Shown: positions 34,653 through 46,456, counted from the stretch's first letter. The stretch: 64,000 nucleotides of DNA from Amaurobius ferox (GCA_951213105.1 OX578137.1:55765736-55829735), one strand, 5' to 3'. Notes: generated by a model not told the origin, from the sequence alone. Numbers and translations: made by a program.

Positions 34653-34656
<4 letters not shown>

Positions 34657-34929
34657 CACGATGTTCCAGAAATAAATAAATTATGGTGTTACAGAAATAT
34701 ACGGTGTTTCAGAAATAAAGAACAAGTTTATAACTCCGGAATCATTTACATTAGACAACTAGATTTGGTATAGAAATGTTCTATGCTCCAGGCTGAGCAA
34801 TTCGCCTTGTGGCTTATAGCTACTGTTATAAAATGCATGCCCCTTGTTAATTAATTCCTTCTAACTTTCATTTTCGGACACGCTTTTTCAAAAATCCATT
34901 TTATTCTTTCGTATTCGGCAAAATTTAAT

Positions 34930-35376
34930 TTAATTTCGATTCTGAATTTTGTTCTTAAATATAAATTGTATTCCAAACTGATAAAAGGCCAAATCTTTCA
35001 CTTCGCCTTCGTGGAGTCTCTCGGTCTGCACCTGCAACCATTCGCACTTTGATACATCATGATGTTTCATTATTTTCCCGCGATACATTTTTATATGAAA
35101 ATATACTGGAATTATTTTCTGTGTCGTCACGACACGAGCGAACGCATTTACACTAAGACGCTTAGGTAAGAATAAGGTAATTAGTTTCAGTTGATGATAA
35201 AAAACTGAAGGGGTAAAGACGTGCTTGGCCCTCGCGGCGGTCATGAGAATATTATTCTTGAGGAAAATTGCTCGCATGATATTAAACATCATGGAATAGT
35301 AGTCGAAATTATCATGCGCCTTCGGCACTAATGAAGGAATTCGCGAAATTTGTATTTTGAGCGAGATTGTCTGCAT
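34930..35376 (-). CDS. Unrecognised 148-codon ORF
   Basis: One of the longest intact frames in the window (148 codons, ATG to stop). The peptide is mixed in composition, with no low-complexity runs, signal peptide or clear membrane segment. It has two moderately hydrophobic patches near residues 25-45 and 58-72 and a Lys/His-rich C-terminal third. No catalytic motif or family was recognised. The surrounding 900 bases are less AT-rich than average. It could be a single-exon remnant of a retroelement or chance; no neighbouring frame or polyadenylation signal decides it. Confidence 0.18.
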   Translation of the reverse strand: MQTISLKIQISRIPSLVPKAHDNFDYYSMMFNIMRAIFLKNNILMTAARAKHVFTPSVFYHQLKLITLFLPKRLSVNAFARVVTTQKIIPVYFHIKMYRGKIMKHHDVSKCEWLQVQTERLHEGEVKDLAFYQFGIQFIFKNKIQNRN

Positions 35377-36277
35377 TTACCAAGTCCTTCAACGTATTGC
35401 ATATGTACTTCTGTTTTTAACGAAGGATAAATGTTTGTCTCGTCTCCGAGTAGTCATGTAAAGTATGCATTCATTAAATATTTTATTGTCATGAGAGAAC
35501 TAAATTCAAAAGATGTCAAATAAGAGAAGTTAATTAAATTAAGATTTGAGACATCTCCTGCCTCTTCATTCATCGGATCACGTCAGCACATTGTTTCGAT
35601 TTGTTGTGCCCAGTCTCCCGTTGGAATTATTTAACCCTGGTGCTCCTACAACGCCTTTGCGTCCTCGTCCAACTCCATATCATTCCTAACCATCGACGAT
35701 CCTTCGATATGACCCGCCTCGCGCCCGACATCGACCGCCCGCCTGCGACGCTGAAGCTTCGACTGTTTTCGAACACTCGCTACGATCACTGTCGGTAGCT
35801 TGCTAATTGGAGCGCGTTGCACTACTACTTGCCCAACCTACTACTTGCCAGGGGTATAGAATGATTGTAAATTGAGAGAAGTGTATAAATACATTTTTAT
35901 TTGGGAATGTATAAATATTAAATTTCAAGATGCAAATTTTTATACCGTCCCTTTTGCAAAAAACCTTAATACTGGAAATGTTTTTCATTGGCCCTTGAAT
36001 CTAATCGTTCTATCTCGAATATTCTGGGAATTGTGCTCAGAAGAAGTGTGAATTTGAGGGTGATTTTTTTTTTAATGACAACGCGCACTCAGCAGCGAAA
36101 GGGGAATATGTAATTTTCCCCCTCAGAATTAGATCGTTTTATATTAATTTAAAAGTTTGTTTCACTTTACCTTCAAACAAAATTAGCAATAAAAGTAAGA
36201 AAAAAGTGGCGATATTCGTTTAGGAGTCACTTCCTTATACTTCCTTATATATTCATCTCTGTAAAGACTTTGAAAGT

Positions 36278-36546
36278 TTTTTTTTTGTTGTTTTTTTTTT
36301 TGTTGTTTTTTCTAATCGCCAGGCACTTTGAAACTTCGTCATTCGCCTTTATTACAGCGGCCAGAGTATGAACCATTTAGCCGTCCATTGACGTTGCTCC
36401 AGGCTCGTCAATGGCCAGAGGGGGGCGGATCACATTGCGCCCACAACACAAACATCCATGCCTTACGTGGGGCTCGAACCCACAACGTGGCGGTCGAGCG
36501 ATTGCTACGGAAACGCTTGCCTTGACCACTCGACAACCACGTCGAC
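36278..36546 (-). mobile_element. tRNA-Ser-like SINE with A-rich/AAC tail
   Basis: On the minus strand it starts GTCGACGTGGTTGTCGAGTG, a D-arm with box A-like TGTCGAGTGG, followed by a long variable-arm-like region. Then comes GGGTTCGAGCCC (box B), a layout that resembles tRNA-Ser. The body includes a 9-bp hairpin (CCATTGACG 36385-36393 with CGTCAATGG 36406-36414). The tail, seen on the plus strand as T-runs broken by GTTG, occupies 36278-36311. Flanks AGACTTTGAAAGT (36265-36277) and AGACTTTAAAAGT (36547-36559) form a 13-bp target duplication with one mismatch. It is unrelated in body to the SINE at 6211-6496. Confidence 0.9.
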
Positions 36547-36559
36547 AGACTTTAAAAGT

Positions 36560-37534
36560 GGCGCAAGTCAGATTTTGCTTGACTCAACGCCTCCTAGTTT
36601 TACTTACATTGTTATTTCGTATTTGCGTGAGCATGAGCTGACATTTTGCGAGAATTAATTTTGTCATTGAACTTTTAGGTCTAGGGGGAGCCATATAAAA
36701 AGTTATTTTTCAAATTTTAGTTTTATACAACCCCCGAGTTAAAAATTGACTTGAAAAAACTCTGCGTTCTATTTACAATCTTTCAATACTTGTATTTGTC
36801 TAACGTAAATGGTTCTGTAGTTATATACTTATTCTCTATTTCTGAAACATCCTTGAAAATACATTAACCTTATTGTATTACCCGCAATTTTATGTTCCTC
36901 CCTTTTTATAACATCCAACCATTGTTTTCAATATGCACGCTACATCATTTCAAAAGCAAAAATAGCAACCTTTTAATTCTCTGAATTAGTCTGGCTGGTA
37001 AAGCTATGTAATTATATCTGTCTTCATGAATCCATTACTGATATACCCCTCTTTTGTTTTCAATGTCTGATAAATATGTTTGATTGCAATCGTGTGCAAC
37101 GATTTGGTGTGATTGATATGCATATTAAATTTACAATTCTAGTTTCCCCATTTATTGTTTATAAATTTCGTAAAAGTTAAACTTTTTTACTTATTCCCTA
37201 AAGTATTTAATACTCTGCATATGTTGCAGATAACATCAATGAAAATGTATTCCGAATGTTTAGGAGCGTCCCCCATAGACGGATCTTACGCCAATGAACT
37301 GGAACTTTGCATTTTCGTTGTAGCTTAAAGTAAATGAAGAAATTTACAGCCGACTACTTGGCAGTACTTTGCCAGTTCCCATAGTTTCGCAAAAATGCAG
37401 CATATTGCGAAATGCCATCGGCTCTTCAATGCTGACGAGCTCATAATTAGAGCCTGACTAACACAGGGGTATACGGGACAGTTGCACCGGGCAGCAGGTA
37501 ATAGAGGGGTCCCAAATTAAACATTTGCAACATT
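36560..37534. other. Gene-empty stretch
   Basis: AT-rich sequence with no recognised gene, repeat or RNA up to the next family A copy. Confidence 0.5.
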
Positions 37535-38460
37535 AAAAAATCTGATGTGGGCAACACATGACTTTCCTTATATAATGCAATGAATTTACTGCTTTTACAG
37601 TTGAAAAAAATGTAATTCTTATAGTAGATACTTATATTCATTCCAAGATATTGAATTTTCTTCAATAAGTCGACATGTCCATTCATTTAGCGCCATTTTT
37701 ATCCATTTGGCGAGATTTTTGTTAATTTGGCAACAATTAAAAATGTCGCCAAATTTGCGACATTCCACCAAATTCGTCGCCAAAATCTCGCCAAGCGTTA
37801 TGGACGGAGAAATAAGTTAGTCTTACAGCAGATAAATGACTATGGGCGTTCAAATCCAAAAGTATTACTCAAAGTATTTTTTTTCATGAATGGAACGAGC
37901 TAGATCCATGAGAATGATGTCACCCAATTTATCGCATGATATTACATATGAAAAGTGAACATGTTTCTCAATAGGTAATATTTTTTTTATTTTATATGAC
38001 TTTTTGATAATTTTTTTGAAAAATGTGCAATATTTCGAGAACGGTTCATGTTAGCGTTCTAAAATTTATGTCAATCGTTTTCTAATGAAAAATTACATAA
38101 GAAATGCCTATTTGTGTAACTTTATTAGTGGGTTTGATGTTTTAACGATTTTTTCAAAATTTCACTCGAAAATTTAGGGGATTGTGAACATTCGATTGCG
38201 TATGAAAACAATAGGCTTCCAGTGTTTACGGATTATGATATTGGTACCAAATTTCGTTCGAATCGGTCCATTCGTTCGTCGGTTATCGTCTCCACAGACT
38301 CACTGACACACACACATACACACACACACAGACATCACTTCAAAAATGTTGGATTCGTGATCAGGGATGCTTGAAACGTGCTCTCCCGTCGAAAACTCGA
38401 ATTCGAATTTTCGACCCCGTCACAATACTTTCCTTATACATTAAGTATATAAGGAAAGTA
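37535..38460 (+). mobile_element. Family A element (A7), full length
   Basis: Left hairpin region (TCTGATGTGGGCAACACATG), TTGGCGA/TCGCC cluster (37705-37800), CGAGAACGGTTCATG, CA tract (38306-38329), palindrome and terminal hairpin (38427-38459) are all present. It is among the best-preserved copies. Confidence 0.93.
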
Positions 38461-38906
38461 AAAATTAACAACTGCTTCCTCACTGTTGCGTCAGGAGGTT
38501 GTTTAGGAGATATAACTCATAGACCTTTATCTACAAAATTATTGGGGTTACCAAAAAATCTCTCCTAGGAACTATATACTATCTTGAGCAACTCACCCAT
38601 CTTTTATCTTCCGTCTTGAAATTCAACTACCTCTTTTGTAACCACTTATATAACGGCACTGTTTCCCTCCTAACCTTTTCTCTCCTAATATCAACACTGA
38701 AAAAAAAATTGCGTAATTTAAAGACGTGCTTCTATTTTTGTTTATCAAGTCAACGACCTGACAGTTAACTGCCAGCTATGACTCATCATTTCATTTGGTT
38801 AGAAGAAAAAAAGACATGGACGCTAGTAACCTACTTGGCAGCTAACTACGGTTAAACAATAGTTTATTCACTTTGTATTTTTCTCGTTCCTGAAAAATAT
38901 GTCGTT
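38461..38906. other. Gene-empty stretch
   Basis: No feature recognised between two family A copies. Confidence 0.5.
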
Positions 38907-40366
38907 ACTTTCCCTGCAATGCACGATAATGTATAGGGAAAATATTGAAATCGTGCGGAAAATCGCAACTCTATTTTCAACGGATCTACACATTTTGAGA
39001 CCTCTAGAACACGAAAAACTCTCTTTAGCGTGACGTACGTGTGTGTGTCTGTCTGTGCAATTTAAGTATCCACTCTAACTCAAAAAGTAATAGACCAAAT
39101 TTTAGAAAATTGTATAGGTATGTCACTTGTGAGTGACCTCGGGACTGATTAGATTTTGGTACGTTTCGGAAAGAAAGAGCGCAAATATCATCATAATATA
39201 ACAAGAAAGACAAATCATGCATAAAGCATTGATTATGAAACACTTTCCAACTTCAATGCAGTTTTATACAAACATCTCTCAAATGCGATACATTCCTCGG
39301 TAATATTTTTAAAATTATCACAATACTACATTAATTTATTAAATTTGAAAATTTCATCGAAAACAAATGAACTTTATTCAAATAACGTCATCGAAATATA
39401 AATCGCCTCTATATAAAAGCAGCATTCATTAATAATCATTTTTCCAATCGTTTAATTCATCACAATAGTATAATAATTTATTTTATTTAAAATTTTGAAA
39501 AATTGCTATCTACAATATTTATTTTGAAATGTAAAACCTTTCTCATATATAAAATAATTAAAATCTTGGAAAGATATTTATTATATAATATATCTCTTTT
39601 TTCCTTCTGGAGGATATAACGAGAGTCAGAATTTAATTGAATTTGTTTTTCTCCTTATATTAAATAATTTTTATTTAAAAAACTACCTAACATATTTTAC
39701 TGAATTTTTTCTTATATATTTTATGAGATAATTTGAATATTTCCTAAAATTTTAGAAGTAATTTGTGAATTTAAATTCGCTTTAAAAATGTTTGAAACAT
39801 TAGGTCCCATAGGATTCAATGTATTTCATTTTTTCAATCCAGGTTCAATAAAAAACTAATTGGGTGATATTATTCATTTTTATTCCCATAGGTCTCACAG
39901 ACTGTCTGAACACATACTAAAATTTCATTTTGATAAACCCATTTTTACGGCAGTTATCGTGCTAACAGACAGACAGACGGACAGACAGAATGAATAAAGT
40001 CATAAACACTTTCAACTATGTTGTAAAGTGTTAAAAAAAGAATACGTATGCTCAAATGTATCCTTTAAATGCTTGTTTTATACTTAATTTTTAACGATGA
40101 AAAGAATAACACCCATACCATTACTTTCGGACTAGCCGTTCTGGAGATTTTTCTTTCACATTTTTGTTGAGCCGCCTATGGAAATACGTTCAGCTGCCAA
40201 ATAAAAAAGAAAATTGAATTAAAAGTTCAAACTCGGTGTAATTTCAAATAATTATACTTGTTATTTTTTACAATTAAACTCAATTTTATGAATCATTAAA
40301 AATAAAGAGAAAATGAATTTGAGAGTCTGTAGGGAAAGTCATATGGTGCCCACATTAGATTTTTTT
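38907..40366 (-). mobile_element. Diverged family A element (A8) split by family B copy B3
   Basis: The right terminal part is at 38907-39199 (ACTTTCCCTGCAATGCACGA, a hairpin arm TATAGGGAAA, a GT tract at 39038-39050, AAGTAATAGACCAAATTTT). The matching left end is at 40331-40366 (AGGGAAAGTCATATGGTGCC, CACATTAGATTTT). The intervening 39200-40032 is a complete-ended B element. A8 belongs to the same divergent branch as the fragment at 59796, which shares the GGTACG.TTCGGAAAGAAA stretch. Confidence 0.72.
39200..40032 (+). mobile_element. Family B element (B3), internally deleted, nested in A8
   Basis: Both ends are intact: left hairpin (39210-39238) with AACACTTTCCAACTTC, and right hairpin (39999-40032). 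The CACGTG block present in other copies is deleted, giving about 830 bp. The GACA microsatellite is at 39966-39987. Confidence 0.85.
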
Positions 40367-40535
40367 TCTGTTTTTACTGTAAAGTCGTATCAGTATTTTA
40401 AACTATCCATTTTCACTCGCACTTCGCTCTTTTAAGACAGCTAGGGTCATTTAGTTTGACACCCACACAAATCACATTTAATGGTAATTGAAAGTCATTG
40501 ATAAGTCTTCAAAAGTCATCTATAAATTTTCTTAA

Positions 40536-42185
40536 TATCAAAAACCTTTTCATATTACTCTTTTCAGATTCTAGCATAAGCACTGAGCGCATTTTATTAT
40601 TCTGTTGGCGTATTAAATAGGAAATTATATTGATCATTTTTAAATAGGAAAATATATCAAGAACCTTTTCAGATTACTCTTTTCAGATTCTAGCATAAAC
40701 ACAGAGCCCGTTTTATTAACACTTTACAACAAAGTTGAAAAGTGTTTATGACATTGTTCATTCTGTCTGTCTGTCTGTCTGTCTGTCCGTTAGCACGATA
40801 GCTGCCGTAAAAATGACTTAATCAAAATGAAATGTTAGTATGTTGTTCAGACGGTCTGTAGGACCTATGGGAATATAAATGAATAATATCACCCAATTAG
40901 TTTTGGATTGAACCCGGGTTGAAAAAATGAAATGCATTGAGCCCTATGGGACCTAATTTTACAAACATTTTTTAATCGGATTTAAAATTCACAAATTGCT
41001 TCGAAAATTTTAGGTAATATTCAAATTGTTCCATAAAATATATAAACAAAAATTCAGCGAAATATATTCAGTAGTTCTTTAAATAAAAATTAAAATAATA
41101 ATTGCACCTCTTATATGAAACAAATACGTGACCATGACATGAAACGATCACATGACCCACTTCAAAATGATATATGGCATCCATCTTGTTTCAAAATCGT
41201 GATTTTTTAAGTTCTTTTTAATTCATATTGAGTGTTGTATCCGTCCTAAAACTACTTTATTTTCGTTTAAATTCTGTGCATCTACATACCGAAACAACGC
41301 AAATACAATATATTTCAGTTTAAATGATTATCCAAATTTGATTATTTCTACAACTAAGCCTATTATTCACTTATGTAAAATGTAAACAGCAAAATATATA
41401 GAATGAGTTGTATTAGAGTTGCTGTATTTTTTTTAACACAAAATCATTTAGTCCATGGAGTCTGCATGGCTGATATGAATGAAATATTAATTGATTTTAT
41501 AAAAAGAAGGACGATTTTTTTCGATGAAGTTTTAAGCATAGAGTTTAATTACTTGTGGGTCCATGGTCTTAATTTTTAAATAAAATAAATTATTATAGTA
41601 TTGTGATAAATGAAATGAATGGGAGAAAGTTATGAATGAAATCCTGTTTTTATAGAGAGATCCAGTCGTGTTATTTTTTCTATGACGTCATTTGAATTAA
41701 TTTCAGTTGTTTTCGATAAAGTTTTCAAATATAATAAATTATCGTAGTATTATGATAGTTTTAAAAATATTACCGTGGAATGTATCGCATTTAAGAGATA
41801 TTTAAACCAGGCAATTTATATTTCAATGCCGTCATTTGAATGAGGTTCATTTTTTTCAATGAAGGTTTAAGTTTTCAATTATAATAAATATATGTAGTAT
41901 TGTGATAAGTTTTAAAATATTACCGAGGAATGTATTGCATTTTTGACTTTTTTAAATAAAATTGCATTGAAGTTGGAAAGTGTTTCATAATCAATGCTTT
42001 AAGCATGATTGATCTTTCTTGTTATTCTATTGACATATTAAATACAAAGACATATTGATCATTGTTAAATGAGAAAATATGTCAAAAACCTTTTCAGATT
42101 ACTCTTTTCAGATTCTAGCATAAATACGGAGCTCATTTTATTATTCTGTTGACATGTTAAATAAGAAAATATATTAATCTTATTT
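40536..42185 (+). repeat. Tandem repeat of about 120 bp, second unit interrupted by B4
   Basis: The unit reads AACCTTTTCAGATTACTC, TTTTCAGATTCTAGCATAA, then GAGCCCATTTTATTATTCTG and TTGACATATTAAATA. Starts are near 40540, 40659 and 42089. The second unit stops at CGTTTTATTA (40718) and resumes at TTCTATTGACATATT (42024) after a complete B element. Units 1 and 3 give the uninterrupted sequence. Confidence 0.82.
40718..42023 (-). mobile_element. Family B element (B4), full length
   Basis: About 1.3 kb, closely similar to B5. On the plus strand it starts with the terminal hairpin AACACTTTACAACAAAGTTG, then a GTCT microsatellite (40762-40787), the AACCCGGGTTGAA block, GATCACATGACC repeats (41130-41160), and ends with the small hairpin (AATCAATGC...GCATGATTGATC) and TTTCTTGTT. 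Confidence 0.92.
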
Positions 42186-42450
42186 TCGCATGCTGCAAAA
42201 TGATATAATTGTTTAATTTTTCCGATTGTCGTCGGAAGAATATCAAATTGAAATGAAATGTTATTACTTCTGAAAAGCAAAATGATTAAGATTTTCTTTT
42301 AAATCTTTATGTATCGTCACCTCTGATTCGAATATTTGATATTTTCGATTTTTCAATTGATCTAAGAACTGGAGACAGATGGAATGAGATTAAAACAAAG
42401 ATAAAACTATAGTGAAAGTGCTCGATAATTAAACAAAGTGATTTTGAGTT
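42186..42450. other. Short unannotated gap
   Basis: Nothing recognised between the tandem repeat and the next family A-like element. Confidence 0.4.
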
Positions 42451-43488
42451 TTTGATGTGGATAACATCTATGATTGGGGTATCTGTTAGGGAATCTGAGC
42501 ATTACAGAATATGTAAACACCCTGGATGTTTATATCTTCGAATCCAATAGATAAATATGTAAACAGTTTATACTTGTTTTGATGCAAATTTTGCATAGAT
42601 TATGAACATATAAAAATTATAGAAAAAGTCGCCAAGGTGGTGATATTTCACCAAATTAGTTACCAAGAATTTCAGACAGGCGGAAAGAAGAGTACTTATA
42701 TGTAACTAAGTACCCTTTTTTCTGTATAAATAAGAAAAGTTTTTTTTTGTATATAAATAAATAACTTTGCGAATTGTAAGCCATTCACAAAGAATCTTCT
42801 CTCGCGAGTGGAATAAACTACATCCACGAAAATGATGTTTACAATTTTGGTCGCATCATATTTTGGTCATCATATCGCAGGTGAAAAGTGAACATATTTC
42901 ATGATAAATAATACTTCTTTTTTACTGTTATGTAATTTTTATTTCATTTATTTAAAAAATATTCAATATCTCGATAAAGGTTCATGCTAGCGTTCCAAAA
43001 TTTGTTATTCGTTTTCTAATAAAGAATTGCACAAGAAATTAAAAAACACTTTGGAAACCGGTTTCTTTTAATGATATTTTTTAAAGTTGCATTTGAAAAC
43101 ATGAGGGATTATCAAACTATTCGATTGCGCTTAAAATCAATAGGATTACAGTACTCGCCGTCGCCGATTTATTCATTACCCAAGCCGTCCAGCTCGGTAT
43201 TCACTGATTGTGATATTTGTACCAAATTTCGTTCGAAACTCTCCAATCGTTCGTGAAATATTGCATTCACAGTCGCACTGGCACACACACAGGGACAGTG
43301 AAAAAGACAGAGGGAGGGGGGAGAGAGAGCACGCGAGAGAGAGAGGGGAGAAAGTTTCATTAACTCAAAAACTTTCGATGTCAGATAAGGGATACTTACA
43401 TCGAGATCTTCCGCCGAAAGCGGAAATTCGATTTTTCGACCCCGTCACAATACGTTCCCTATATATCATACTACATGTATAGGGAATA
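42451..43488 (+). mobile_element. Family A element (A9), diverged subfamily
   Basis: Left end TTTGATGTGGATAACATC is weakly similar. The middle has GTCGCCAAGGTGGTGATATT (42627), TCTCGATAAAGGTTCATGCT, ATTCGTTTTCTAAT, a CA tract replaced by GA-rich sequence (43318-43350), a palindrome relic (TCGATTTTTCGACCCCGTC) and a terminal hairpin TTCCCTATA...TATAGGGAA (43454-43486). Hairpin arms have changed together relative to other copies (TTCCCTATA with TATAGGGAA), so base pairing is kept. Confidence 0.78.
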
Positions 43489-43639
43489 TAATAAATATAA
43501 ACATTGTCTGATCTACGGATACGATATTTATGTATATACGGAAAAAATAATCAATTTATATGCCATTCGATGCTCTGAATTTGAAACTGACATTAAATTT
43601 TGCACATCAAGTAGCCTCTTTGTGGAATTTAGGTTTTTC

Positions 43640-44948
43640 AACACTTTACAACAAAGTTGAAAAGTGTTTATGACTTTGTTCATTCATTCTGTCTGTCTGT
43701 CTGTCTGTCTGTCCGTGAGCACGATAACTGCCGTAAAAATGACTTAATCGAAATGAAATTTTAGTATGTTGTTCAGACGGTCTGTAGGACCTATGGGAAT
43801 ATAAATGAATAATATCACCCAATTAGTTTTTGATTGAACCCGGGTTGAAAAAATGAAATACATTGAGCCCTATGGGACCTAATTTTTCAAACATTTTTTA
43901 AGCAAATTTAAAATTCACAAATTGCTTCGAAAATTTTAGGTAATATTTAAATTTTTCCATAAAATATATAAAAAACAATTCAGCGAAATATATTCAGTAG
44001 TTTTTTAAATAAAAATTAAAATAATAATTACACCTCTTATATGAAACGATCACGTGACCATGCTATGAAACGATCACATGACCCACTTCAAAATGATATA
44101 TGGCATCCATCTTGTTTCAAATTCGCGATTTTTTTAAGTTCTTTGTAATTCATATTGAGTGTTGTATCCGTCCTAAAACTACTTTATTTTTGCTTAAATT
44201 CTGTGCATCTACATACTTAAACAACGCAAATACAATATATTTCAGTTTAAATGATTATCCAAATTTGATTATTTCTACAATTAAGCCTATTTTTCACCTA
44301 TGTAAAATGTAACCAGCAAAATATGTAGAATGAGTTGTATTAGAATTGCTCTATTTCTTTAAAATAAAATAATTTAGTCCATGGAGTCTGCATGGCTGAT
44401 ATGAATGAAATATTAATTGATTTCATAAAGATAAGGACGATTTTTTTTCGATGAAGTTTTAAGCATCGAGTTTAATTACTTGTTGCTCCATGGTCTTAAT
44501 TTTTAAATAAAATAAATTATTATAGTATTGTGATGAATGAAATGAATGGGAGAAAGTTATGAATGAAATCCTGTTTTTATAGAGAGATCCAGGCGTGTTA
44601 GTTTTTCTATGACGTCATTTGAATTAATTTCAGTTGTTTTCGATGAAGTTTTCAAATATAATAAATTATCGTAGTATTATGATAGTTTAAAAAATATTAC
44701 CGAGGAATGTATCTCATTTTAAAGATATTTAAACCAGGCAATTTATATTTCAATGCCGTCATTTGAAAGAAGTTCATTTTTTTCAATGAAGGTTTAAGTT
44801 TTCAAATACAATAAATTAATGTAGTATTGTGATAAGTTTTAAATATTTCCGAGGAATGTATTGCATTTTCGACTTTTTTAAATAAAATTGCATTGAAGTT
44901 GAAAAGTGTTTCATAATCAGTGCTTTAAGCATGATTGATCTTTCTTGT
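43640..44948 (-). mobile_element. Family B element (B5), full length
   Basis: About 1.31 kb, collinear with B4 throughout: terminal hairpin 43640-43669, GTCT tract (43689-43714), AACCCGGGTTGAA, ATGAAACGATCACGTGACC and ATGAAACGATCACATGACC in tandem (44041-44089), end hairpin and TTTCTTG. There are no coding frames. Confidence 0.92.
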
Positions 44949-45934
44949 TAAATTTCTGAAACTGGACATGTAGTACTTCTAAAATGGGCATTTACCATCA
45001 ATTTGGGGGGAATATATCGAAATCGATCACTTTAGCAAGTCACGTTTAATAGGTTATGAATAAAATAATATAATTAAAATAAAAAAAGGTAAATTTAATT
45101 TTGTTTACCAAAAAGGAAAGAAGTTGAAAAAAGCGACAGAGTATTTATCATTTGAGAAACAAATTCTATATAATCCAAAGTTTTAAGTAAACTAGATAGA
45201 ACAAATTCTATCAATGTTGGCGTGGCGGAGCTAGACATAAAATAACTGTCTGCGCATGCATATATACATACATATATACTTGTACTCCATAATTACATAC
45301 ATACTCGTACTATATAGATACATACATACATATATACACTGATAGAATGGGTTCAGGAGGTCTTAATTATTTTTCTGCTAAAATATGCAAATCGGAAATT
45401 ATCAAAAAAAATATTCTATATATACAAACTATTCTTCTTTAATCAGATTTCGAACAGTTATCAATATAAATAAACATTTTTTTTATCTTATTATCATGTT
45501 TGTTTGTTTGTATATTTTATTATCGCGAAGGAACTGTTGTATAGAATTTCATGATATTTGATCGGTACAACTGTTTTCCGTAAAATGTCATGAAATTAAG
45601 CATAATAGTAATTAGGCATCATATGTAGGTTTTGATTTTTACAACGAAACAAAGCGCAGACTGTTAGGCAACATTTTATGACAATCTCGGCCCGGAAAGT
45701 CATGACTCCAACAAGTCACACAAATTGCAGGTGTACTTGGAGCAAAGATATCCTAGAGCCAAGACGTAAATCTAGCTTCATTGGAAACTGAAAACGACAA
45801 TAATGCGAAAATGCGGCACCGCGATGAGGAGTATCCAATGAGAGAAAAGAGGACGTATCTGAACCCCAGGTCAAATGATGCGTCCAAGACGAGAAAAAAA
45901 ATCAACAAATATAAGTAATTATAATTGAAATGCG
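44949..45934. other. Gene-empty stretch with (TACA)n-like patch
   Basis: Bases 45256-45340 are rich in ATACATACATATA words. Otherwise no feature was recognised up to the GA-rich minisatellite. Confidence 0.5.
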
Positions 45935-46421
45935 AGAGAGAGAGGGTCGTGATTATAAGAAATAGTTTCAAGATAGAGAGAGTCGTGATTATAAGAAATG
46001 ATTTCAAAAGAGAGAGAGTTGTGATTGTAAAAAATGCTTCCGAGAGAGAGAGAGAGAATCATGATTAGAGAATATTATAAGAAATGATTTCAAGAGAGAG
46101 AGAGTTGTGATTATAAGAAATGATTTCAAAAGCGAGAGAGAGTCGTGATTGTAAGAAATTATTTCAAGAGAGAGAGAGTCGTGATTGCAAGAAATGATTT
46201 CAAGACAGAGAGAGAGAGTCGTGATTATAAAAAATGGTTAGAAGAGAGAAAGAGTCGTGATTATAAGAAATGGTTTCAAAAGAAAGAGAGCCGGGATTGT
46301 AAGAAATAATTTCAAGAGCGATAGAGAGTCCTGATTATAAGAAATGATTTCAAGAGAGAGAGAATGTGATTGTAAGAAATGATTTCGAGAGAGAGAGAGT
46401 CGGGATTATAAAAAATGATTT

Positions 46422-46456
<35 letters not shown>

